Shown here: positions 1-7,370 of the stretch, one piece after another
How the letters are laid out: each line of letters opens with the position of its first letter
How positions within the stretch are numbered: position 1 is the stretch's first letter
NCBI GenBank assembly: GCA_963815445.1
Contig: CAWFGV010000006.1
Span: forward strand, 372,001-436,000
Reading direction: 5' to 3'
Length of the DNA: 64,000 bases
Origin: JANLYC01 sp963815445
GTDB taxonomy: Bacteria; Actinomycetota; Actinomycetes; Propionibacteriales; Nocardioidaceae
Notes under the pieces: model-generated
What the model was told of the DNA's origin: nothing
The model's database searches: none
What the model saw: only the letters and a program-made list of their open reading frames with translations
Translations under genes and position numbers: made by a program

Positions 1-1
1 C

Positions 2-1402
<1,401 letters not shown>

Positions 1403-1459
1403 GACGTCGTCCCGCAGTGCGAGCGCACCCAGCGGGGCTGTGCCGTCAGAGTGGACCGG

Positions 1460-1945
1460 TCAGGTCGGTGGGTTGAGGATCGGGTCGAGGGGCCCGGCCT
1501 CGAGGGCCTCCACGACGGCGGTGAATGCCCTGCCGACGGCTTCGAAGTCCTTGGGCTCGACGACATCGATCAGGGCCGCGCGGACCGACTCGACGTGGAG
1601 CGGCGCGGCGTCCTCGAGGAGCGCAAAGCCCTTGTCGGTGAGGACAGCCAGCACGCCACGTCCGTCCGTGGCGCACTGGCGACGCTCGACCAGGCCCTCG
1701 CGCTCCATCCGGGCCACGGTGTGGGTGATGCGGCTGCGCGAGTTCTTGACCGAGTCGGCGATCTCGGCCATGCGCAACATGCGGTCGGGCGCTTCGGACA
1801 ATCGGACCAAGATCTCGTACTCTGGAGCCGAGAGGTCGTGATTCTCGCGTAGGTCACGGTCCAGGCGCTCCATGAGCAGCGTTGTGCCGACGAGATAGGC
1901 CCGCCACGCGCGTTGCTGGTTCGAGTCCAGCCACCGAGTCGTCAT
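1460..1945 (-). CDS. MarR-family transcriptional regulator
   Basis: Winged-helix repressor of 161 residues. The central part carries the MarR core (YEILVRLSEAP, then the recognition-helix region NSRSRITHTVARMEREGLVERR and the wing CATDGRGVLAVLTDKG). MarR proteins act as dimers on palindromic operators and often respond to phenolics or oxidants. A longer frame begins at 1981, but the ATG at 1945 gives the normal family N-terminus (MTTRWLDSNQ) and lies about 7 nt after a -10-like TACGAT on the minus strand, so the transcript could be leaderless. The gene is divergent from a YceI gene; two inverted repeats in the shared spacer suggest it represses itself and yceI. The ligand is unknown. Confidence 0.85.
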   Translation of the reverse strand: MTTRWLDSNQQRAWRAYLVGTTLLMERLDRDLRENHDLSAPEYEILVRLSEAPDRMLRMAEIADSVKNSRSRITHTVARMEREGLVERRQCATDGRGVLAVLTDKGFALLEDAAPLHVESVRAALIDVVEPKDFEAVGRAFTAVVEALEAGPLDPILNPPT

Positions 1946-1951
1946 ACCCGA

Positions 1952-1993
1952 ATCGTATCCTGGGAATAGTTTGTTCTTCAACTAGGTTATAGT
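1952..1993. promoter_or_regulatory. Divergent MarR/YceI promoter with putative MarR operator
   Basis: Minus strand: TTGAAG (1981-1976) and TACGAT (1957-1952) with an 18-nt spacer, placing the start of transcription at or next to the MarR ATG. Plus strand: good -10 TATAGT at 1988-1993 for yceI, without a clear -35. Between them lies an imperfect palindrome at 1967-1984, TAGTTTGttctTCAACTA, whose arms match over TAGTT. A protein bound there would cover both promoters. The boxes are read by eye; the operator role is inferred. Confidence 0.55.
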
Positions 1994-2005
1994 CGGTGTC
2001 AGCAG

Positions 2006-2017
2006 TTGAATTTTCAA
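2006..2017. promoter_or_regulatory. Second inverted repeat in the yceI leader
   Basis: TTGAA-TT-TTCAA, a perfect 5-bp inverted repeat with a 2-nt spacer, lies 22 bp before the yceI start and downstream of its -10. Its half site resembles the TTCAA half of the upstream palindrome, so it could be a second, roadblock-type MarR site. Inferred only. Confidence 0.35.
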
Positions 2018-2038
2018 TCAACCACGAGGATGGCACCC

Positions 2039-2596
2039 ATGACCACCACACTTCTTTCGCAGTACGACGGCCTCACCTCCGGTACCTGGGCGATCGACCC
2101 CTCCCACTCCGAGGTCGGTTTCACCGTGCGCCACCTGATGAGCAAGGTTCGCGGCCAGTTCCGGACCTTCGAGGGCACCCTGGCCATCGCGGACAACCCC
2201 CTGGAGTCGGCCGTGAGCGCGAGCATCGATCTCAGCTCGGTCGACACGCGCAACGACGACCGCGACAACCACCTGCGGTCCAGCGACTTCTTCTCCGTCG
2301 AGACGAACCCGACGATGACCTTCACCAGCACGCAGATCTCCGACGAGGGCGGTCAGCTCGTCGCCCGCGGTGACCTGACGATCAACGGTGCCACCAAGCC
2401 CGTCGACCTCGTGGTCGAGTACCTCGGCGGCGGCACCGACCCCTGGGGCGGCCAGCGCATCGGCTTCGAGGCGACCACGACCCTGTCCCGCAAGGACTGG
2501 GGCATCGACTTCAACATCCCGCTCGAGGGCGACAAGCTCATGATCGGCGACAAGATCACCGTCGTCCTCGCTGTCGAGGCTGTCCTCCAGTCCTGA
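2039..2596 (+). CDS. YceI-family lipocalin-like polyisoprenoid-binding protein
   Basis: YceI proteins form an eight-stranded barrel around a long isoprenoid or other hydrophobic ligand. The 185-residue product shows the family pattern: TWAIDPSHSEVGFTVRHLMSK near the N-terminus, then SSVDTRNDDRDNHLRSSDFF, then the LTINGATKPVDL strand and RKDWGI near the end. No signal peptide is present, as is usual for actinobacterial cytoplasmic members. ATG 2039 is chosen over ATG 2030 and 2006 because GAGGA at 2026-2030 is well spaced from it. The neighbour across the promoter is a MarR regulator, a recurrent pairing. A strong hairpin follows the stop. The ligand and cellular job are not known. Confidence 0.9.
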   Translation: MTTTLLSQYDGLTSGTWAIDPSHSEVGFTVRHLMSKVRGQFRTFEGTLAIADNPLESAVSASIDLSSVDTRNDDRDNHLRSSDFFSVETNPTMTFTSTQISDEGGQLVARGDLTINGATKPVDLVVEYLGGGTDPWGGQRIGFEATTTLSRKDWGIDFNIPLEGDKLMIGDKITVVLAVEAVLQS

Positions 2597-2605
2597 CCTC
2601 CGCGG

Positions 2606-2645
2606 TGAGTGGCCAGTTCGTCCGCACCTTCGAACTGGCCACTCA
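2606..2645 (+). terminator. Perfect 15-bp stem-loop after yceI
   Basis: Arms TGAGTGGCCAGTTCG (2606-2620) and its exact reverse complement (2631-2645) enclose a 10-nt loop, starting 10 nt after the yceI stop. There is no T-run, which is common for terminators of high-GC Gram-positives. It lies in the spacer between convergent yceI and the thiolase gene, just before a 22-bp tandem repeat array. Confidence 0.6.
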
Positions 2646-2668
2646 GCTTGGCACCGTGACACCTCCGC

Positions 2669-2767
2669 GGCTCAAGGGCCACAGACTCACGGTTGAAGGA
2701 GCCACAACTCGACGGTTGAAGGAGCCACAACTCACGGTTGAAGGAGCCACAACTCACGGTTCAACGA
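2669..2767 (+). repeat. 22-bp tandem repeat array 1
   Basis: One degenerate unit (2669-2690), a 23-bp variant (2691-2713), two exact 22-bp units (2714-2735 and 2736-2757) and a truncated end unit GGTTCAACGA (2758-2767). The unit begins GGTTGAAGGAGCC and ends ACAACTCAC. The truncated end unit overlaps the last codons and stop of the thiolase gene. The same unit, with the same end unit, occurs at 53984-54058 (opposite strand) and 54560-54679. There are no unique spacers, so it is not CRISPR. Confidence 0.9.
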
Positions 2768-3981
2768 AGGCGTTCGACGATCAGGGCCATGCCCTGGCCG
2801 CCGCCGACGCACATCGTGATGAGCCCGGTGGTCTTGTCGTGGAAGTCCAGCGAGTTGAGCATCGTGGCCTGCAGGCGAGCACCGGTCATGCCGAACGGGT
2901 GACCGACCGCGATGGCGCCGCCGTTGACGTTGAGCTTGTCGAGGTCGATCCCGAGATCCTGGTATGACGGGACCACCTGCGCCGCGAACGCCTCGTTGAT
3001 CTCGACGAGATCGATGTCGCCGATGGTCATGCCCGCCCGGGCCAGTGCCTGCCGGCTCGCCTCGACCGGGCCGAGCCCCATGATCTCCGGCGACAGCGCT
3101 GTCACGCCGGTCGAGACGATCCGAGCCAGGGGCGTGACCCCGAGCTCGGCTGCCTTCGTGTCGCTCATGATCACCACCGCCGCGGCGCCGTCGTTGAGGG
3201 CACAGCAGTTCCCGGCCGTGACGAGACCATCCGGGCGGAAGACCGGTTTGAGCTGCGACACCGCCTCGTAGGTCACGCCCGCGCGAGGTCCGTCGTCCTG
3301 GCTGACGACCGTGCCGTCCGGCGTTGTGACGGGGACGATCTCGCGCTCCCAGAAGCCGGCCGCGATCGCCTTCTCCGCAAGGTTCTGGCTCCGGACGCCG
3401 AACTCGTCGAGCTCGCGGCGGCTGATCCCGCGAGACTTGGCCAGGTTCTCGGCCGTCTGGCCCATGGCGATGTAGATGTCCGGGACGGCCCCGTCCTCGC
3501 GCGGATCGTGCCAACGCTGCCCTCCGCCCTCGGCCGCTGCCTGCGTGCGCTGCATGGCGTCGCCGAACGAGGGGTTCCTGGTGTCCGGGTGGCTGTCGGA
3601 GCTGCCCTTCGCGAACCGCGAGACCGTCTCGACCCCGGCGGAGACGAAGACGTCACCCTCGCCGGCCTTGATCGCGTGAAACGCCATCCGTGACGTCTGC
3701 ACGCTCGACGAGCAGTAGCGGGTGATCGTCGTACCGGGCAGCCGGTCGTAGCCGAGCAGCACCGCCACCACGCGGGCCATGTTGAAGCCCTGCTCGCCAC
3801 CGGGCAGTCCACAGCCGAGCATGAGGTCGTCGATGTCGGTGGGGTCGAGCTCAGGCACCTGCGCTAGAGCGGCCGAGACCATCGAGGCGGCCAGGTCGTC
3901 GGGGCGCAGGTCGACGAGCGACCCCTTGCCTGCGCGTCCGATGGGGGAGCGGGCGGTCGCGACGATGACGGCTTCGGGCAT
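2761..3981 (-). CDS. Acetyl-CoA C-acyltransferase (thiolase)
   Basis: A 406-residue thiolase that splits 3-ketoacyl-CoA with CoA (beta-oxidation) or condenses acyl-CoAs. The nucleophile is Cys90 in RYCSSSVQ; NEAFA, the GHP motif (His361 in AIAVGHPFGMTGAR) and the second active-site Cys391 in TMCVGGGQG are all present, so it should be active. Full length for the FadA/AtoB superfamily. Start ATG 3981 follows a GGAGG box. It converges on yceI; its stop lies inside the truncated end unit of tandem repeat array 1. No multifunctional beta-oxidation partner is adjacent, so substrate chain length cannot be told. It is divergent from the acyl-CoA thioesterase gene, which suggests shared lipid-CoA metabolism. 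Confidence 0.93.
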   Translation of the reverse strand: MPEAVIVATARSPIGRAGKGSLVDLRPDDLAASMVSAALAQVPELDPTDIDDLMLGCGLPGGEQGFNMARVVAVLLGYDRLPGTTITRYCSSSVQTSRMAFHAIKAGEGDVFVSAGVETVSRFAKGSSDSHPDTRNPSFGDAMQRTQAAAEGGGQRWHDPREDGAVPDIYIAMGQTAENLAKSRGISRRELDEFGVRSQNLAEKAIAAGFWEREIVPVTTPDGTVVSQDDGPRAGVTYEAVSQLKPVFRPDGLVTAGNCCALNDGAAAVVIMSDTKAAELGVTPLARIVSTGVTALSPEIMGLGPVEASRQALARAGMTIGDIDLVEINEAFAAQVVPSYQDLGIDLDKLNVNGGAIAVGHPFGMTGARLQATMLNSLDFHDKTTGLITMCVGGGQGMALIVERLR

Positions 3982-4076
3982 GGTGGCCTCCGGTCTCAGC
4001 GGGCTCGCCTGGCCTCGGTTCGCCGCCCGGGTGCGGGCCGGGTAGCCGGTCCCTGGCTGCTTTGCGAAGATGAACC

Positions 4077-4511
4077 GTGACCAGACACGTGTTCAACCTC
4101 AAGCCTAGGTGGTCAGACCTCGACGCCTACAACCACGTGAACAACGTGACCTGGCTGGAGTACCTGCAGGAGGCCCGCGTCGACATGCTGTTCGTGCATG
4201 CGCCGGCTCGGGGGGCGGAGGGCCTCGCCCAGGGCGTGCTGGTGGTGCGCGCCGAGATCGACTACCGACGCCCGATGGTGTTCCGGCAGGATCCGTACCC
4301 CATCGAGATGTGGGTGTCGAAGGTGGGCGGTGCGTCCTTCACCGTCAGCTACGAGATCGCCGAGCCCGGCCCCGGCGGAAAGCGGATTCTGTACGGCCGG
4401 GCCGCGACCGTGCTCGCCCCCGTGGACATGGAGACCGGAGCGCCTCGCCGCCTCAACGAGGTCGAGCGGGCGGTGCTGAACAAGTTCATGGCCGACGCCG
4501 GAGTCGTCTGA
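4077..4511 (+). CDS. Hotdog-fold acyl-CoA thioesterase (4HBT family)
   Basis: A 144-residue single hotdog domain that should hydrolyse acyl-CoA to free acid and CoA. The family signature is clear: DLDAYNHVNNVTWLEYLQEAR, with Asp16 and the HVNN of residues 20-23, followed by the central strand EIDYRRPMVF and ILYGRAATVLAPVD near the end, which typify YbgC/FadM-like enzymes. Start GTG 4077; the 95-bp spacer is shared with the divergent thiolase. M. tuberculosis has a similar small thioesterase (Rv2475c) between ettA and glbO, so this is probably the ortholog. It converges on the globin gene. Confidence 0.88.
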   Translation: MTRHVFNLKPRWSDLDAYNHVNNVTWLEYLQEARVDMLFVHAPARGAEGLAQGVLVVRAEIDYRRPMVFRQDPYPIEMWVSKVGGASFTVSYEIAEPGPGGKRILYGRAATVLAPVDMETGAPRRLNEVERAVLNKFMADAGVV

Positions 4512-4527
4512 CCCGGCTGCGCCACCC

Positions 4528-4959
4528 TCAGAGCAGCGACGGCCCGCTGGTCGGGGGCGGCTCGTCCTCGAAGGTGTTGACGAGGAAGTGGGCCGCGCGG
4601 GAGACGTACTCCCAGAACTGCTGCTGATGCTCCGGCGACATGCCTGACTCGCCGATCGCCGCGTGCATATGGCCGAGCCAGCGGTCGCGGGCCGTGGGGG
4701 TCACCGCGAACGGTGCGTGCCGCATCCCGAGACGGGGGTGACCGCGGGTGTCGGAGTACGTCGTGGGGCCACCCCAGTACTGCTCGAGAAACATCCGGAA
4801 GCGCTCCGCGGCCGGACCGAGGTCCTCCTCGGGGTACAACGGTCGCAGCATTGGGTCTGCGGCAACTCCGGCATAGAATCGGTCGACGAGCCGCACGAAC
4901 GTGTCGTGGCCGCCGACGGCGTCGTAGAAGGACTGTTCGGTCTGCTCAGATGCCGTCAC
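4528..4959 (-). CDS. glbO: Group II truncated hemoglobin (GlbO type)
   Basis: A heme protein of 143 residues closely matching actinobacterial trHbO, which binds O2 tightly and can detoxify NO or peroxides near the membrane. Matching M. tuberculosis GlbO by eye, B10 Tyr is residue 29, CD1 Tyr is 42 (in RPLYPEEDL), the proximal F8 His is 81 (in RLGMRHAPF) and the group II G8 Trp is 94. The conserved FLEQYWGGP loop is intact. Start GTG 4959. The C-terminal EDEPPPTSGPSLL tail is a short extension. It lies in the ettA-pepN region as Rv2470 does. Confidence 0.93.
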   Translation of the reverse strand: MTASEQTEQSFYDAVGGHDTFVRLVDRFYAGVAADPMLRPLYPEEDLGPAAERFRMFLEQYWGGPTTYSDTRGHPRLGMRHAPFAVTPTARDRWLGHMHAAIGESGMSPEHQQQFWEYVSRAAHFLVNTFEDEPPPTSGPSLL

Positions 4960-5064
4960 CGCCCCATTGTGTCAAGCGCCCGAAGTGCACCGGCCACGCG
5001 CCATGCACGGGGTGACAAACCACCACACCCACACCCGAGCACGATCCGCGACCTGGAGGTCAGC

Positions 5065-5493
5065 ATGGCCACGACCCGCACCGCCAACGCCCACTGGGAA
5101 GGCACCCTCTTCGAGGGCGCCGGCACCGTTTCGCTCGATTCGTCCCACCTGGGCACGTTCGACGTCACCTGGGCGTCGCGTGCCGAGACGCCCGATGGCC
5201 GCACCAGCCCCGAGGAGCTGATCGCCGCGGCACACTCCTCGTGCTTCAACATGCAGCTCTCGAACGTGCTGGCCAGCGGCGGCAACCCCGCTCAGGAGCT
5301 CGACACCTTGGCCGAGGTGGACTTCGTTCCGGGGAAGGGCATCACCGAGATCCGACTGACGGTCCGGGCCCGCGTCGACGGTCTCAGCAACGACAAGTTC
5401 GTCGCCGCGGCAGAGGACGCGAAAACCAACTGCCCCGTCTCGCAGGCGTTGAAGGCCACGCCGATCACGCTCGACGCCGCCCTCAAGGACTAG
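5065..5493 (+). CDS. OsmC-family organic hydroperoxide reductase
   Basis: A 142-residue OsmC/Ohr-type peroxidase. The reactive cysteine is Cys60 (AAAHSSCFNMQLS) and the resolving one Cys123 (TNCPVSQAL), the spacing of OsmC, with the expected upstream region LGTFDVTWASRAE. It would reduce organic hydroperoxides using a dithiol partner. Start ATG 5065 follows GGAGGTCAGC; the frame is open further upstream but lacks homology there. The stop TAG (5491-5493) is shared with the convergent mscS stop through the palindrome CTAG. It stands divergent from the globin gene, consistent with an oxidative or nitrosative stress theme. Confidence 0.92.
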   Translation: MATTRTANAHWEGTLFEGAGTVSLDSSHLGTFDVTWASRAETPDGRTSPEELIAAAHSSCFNMQLSNVLASGGNPAQELDTLAEVDFVPGKGITEIRLTVRARVDGLSNDKFVAAAEDAKTNCPVSQALKATPITLDAALKD

Positions 5494-6521
5494 TCGCCCG
5501 ACCCGGAGCCGTCGCTGCCGTGGGGGTTCGCCGCCGCGGCAGCGGGCTCCGGATCGCCCGGGGCGCCACTGCGGTGCCAGACGACGCGCTGCGCGAACGG
5601 GATCTCGACCCCTTCGGCGTCGAACCGGTCCTTGATCCGCTCGCGCATCTCTCGTGCCACCGACCACTGCTGCAGCGGCGCCGTCTTGAGAACCACCCGC
5701 ACCACCACCGCGTCAGGATCCCAACGTTCGACCCCCCAGACCTCGGGCTCCTCGAGGATGTCTCCGCGATACTCCGGGTCCTCCCACAGGTCGTGTGCGA
5801 CCTCTCGTAGCAGCTCTCTGATGCGCGCCAGGTTCTCGGAGAAGGCGACCGGGATGTCCAGCACGGTGCGGGCCCAGTTCTGGCTCATGTTGCCGACGGC
5901 CAGGATCTCGCCGTTGCGCACGTACCAGACGGTGCCGTTGACGTCGCGGATCCGCGTCACCCGCAGCCCGACGGCTTCGACGATGCCGCTGGCTGTGCCT
6001 AGGTTGACCGAGTCACCAACGCCGTACTGGTCCTCCAGAATCATGAAGATGCCGCTGAGGAAGTCCTTGACCAGGCTCTGCGCACCGAACCCCAGTGCCA
6101 CTCCGATGATGCCCGCACTCGCGATCAGCGGCGCGATGTTGTAGCCGAGCTGGGCCACCGCCATGAAGACCACGATCGTCATCACGACGCCTGTCGTGAT
6201 GCTCTTGAGCAAGCCGCCCATGGTCTCGGCGCGTTGTTGCCGACGCTCGGCGAGGGCAACGTTGTGCTCGAGGAACATCTGCGGCACCCGGCCCCGCGCG
6301 ATCACCCCCGGCACGGTGGCCTCGGCGGCACGCTTGGCGAGCCGGCCGATCGCGCGGTGCACGATCCAACGCACGACCACACCGATGGCAACCAATGCAA
6401 GGATCGCTGCCGGCTTGGCGATCAGCCAGTTGGACGCGGCGGCCAACCATTCGCTTCCGGTGACCTTGGCGACGTAGCGACAGAGGTCGTCTCCGGCATT
6501 ACAGGCGTCACTTGCAGCCAC
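5490..6521 (-). CDS. MscS-family mechanosensitive ion channel
   Basis: A 343-residue small-conductance mechanosensitive channel that relieves turgor by opening a membrane pore. Predicted membrane helices lie at about 35-55, 105-125 and 130-150; the last is the pore-lining TM3 with the small-residue pattern ASAGIIGVALGFGAQSLVKDF. The beta domain follows (QYGVGDSVNLG, TRIRDVNGTVWYVRNGEI), then the C-terminal alpha/beta cage and a low-complexity acidic Gly/Ser tail. Start GTG 6521. The stop overlaps the OsmC stop in a shared CTAG. Length is near that of E. coli MscS plus an extended tail. Confidence 0.93.
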   Translation of the reverse strand: MAASDACNAGDDLCRYVAKVTGSEWLAAASNWLIAKPAAILALVAIGVVVRWIVHRAIGRLAKRAAEATVPGVIARGRVPQMFLEHNVALAERRQQRAETMGGLLKSITTGVVMTIVVFMAVAQLGYNIAPLIASAGIIGVALGFGAQSLVKDFLSGIFMILEDQYGVGDSVNLGTASGIVEAVGLRVTRIRDVNGTVWYVRNGEILAVGNMSQNWARTVLDIPVAFSENLARIRELLREVAHDLWEDPEYRGDILEEPEVWGVERWDPDAVVVRVVLKTAPLQQWSVAREMRERIKDRFDAEGVEIPFAQRVVWHRSGAPGDPEPAAAAANPHGSDGSGSGD

Positions 6522-6651
6522 GGTGATCCTTCGTCGTCAGGGGGCGATCCGGGCGGTCACGCCGAGGTGACACCACTAGACCGTACAAGAGTCGTCGGTC
6601 GGCACTGCCAGGTCCCGGTCGGAGTCCACCCGGCCTGGCGCACGCAGTAAT

Positions 6652-6963
6652 GTGTGGGCCGTGACCCTCGCTGAAATCACCGACAGCTGGAACGACCCGC
6701 ACCCGATGTCGCCCCTGCATGCGCTGCTGTTCTTCGGCGGCATCACGCTTGCGATCATCGTGGGGATCACCCTGCTGGTCATGGCCCCGTCGCTCGCCAA
6801 GGGTCCGCGCTACCGGCCCAGCCAGCAGTGGGACGCCGAGTCGGAGTGGTTCGGGGCGCCGACCGCCGAGGGCACCGACCCCCAGCGCAGGGCGATCACG
6901 CCCGGTCAGACGGCGCGTGACATGCCCACCGACGAGGTAGGGGGCGCCAGTGCCAGCTGGTGA
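6652..6963 (+). CDS. Small single-span membrane protein of unknown function
   Basis: About 103 residues. The N-terminus has a short acidic stretch (SWNDPHPMSP), then one strong hydrophobic span (LLFFGGITLAIIVGITLLVM, about residues 22-41), then a hydrophilic tail rich in Gly, Pro and Asp. Such a layout suggests one span with a soluble tail; no catalytic motif is seen. Start is uncertain: GTG 6652 or GTG 6661, neither with a strong ribosome binding site. It overlaps the next gene (GTG 6950) by 14 nt, so the two are probably co-translated. Confidence 0.7.
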   Translation: MWAVTLAEITDSWNDPHPMSPLHALLFFGGITLAIIVGITLLVMAPSLAKGPRYRPSQQWDAESEWFGAPTAEGTDPQRRAITPGQTARDMPTDEVGGASASW

Positions 6964-7339
6964 GGCGTTCACAGCCCTGCAGCGACAGGAGATCGCCAAG
7001 GCCATCGCGGACGCCGAACGCGTCTCGGGTCGGAGGTTCTCGGTGCACGTCGGTGCGTCGGACGGCGACCCGCGGGCGTACGCCGAACGGCTGCACGCCG
7101 AGCTCGACGACCCACCGACGAGCGTGCTCATCCACGTCGACCCGGCAGCCCGCGTCCTCGAGATCGTCACCGGCTCGCACGTACGCCGCAGCCTGACCAA
7201 CCACCAGGCCGCGCTGGCGGCCATCAACATGCAGTCGGCGTTCGCCACCGGCGACCTCACCCGCGGCCTGATGGCGGGGCTGCAGCAGCTCGGCGGACTC
7301 GCCACACCAGTGCGGTCGCTGCACACCGACACGCCGTAG
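6950..7339 (+). CDS. DUF5130-family protein
   Basis: A 129-residue protein with a TPM-like fold signature: a helical start (LQRQEIAKAIADAERVSGRRFSV), then VLIHVDPAARVLEIVTGSHV and the helix AINMQSAFATGDLTRGLMAGLQQLG. Related proteins (M. tuberculosis Rv2468c family) lie next to pepN and glbO, exactly as here. The biochemical role is unknown. Start GTG 6950 overlaps the upstream membrane-protein gene, which hints that it acts with that protein at the membrane. It converges on pepN. Confidence 0.75.
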   Translation: MPAGEAFTALQRQEIAKAIADAERVSGRRFSVHVGASDGDPRAYAERLHAELDDPPTSVLIHVDPAARVLEIVTGSHVRRSLTNHQAALAAINMQSAFATGDLTRGLMAGLQQLGGLATPVRSLHTDTP

Positions 7340-7370
7340 CCGTCGCCGTGCTGCGGTGACGGGCGCGGCG

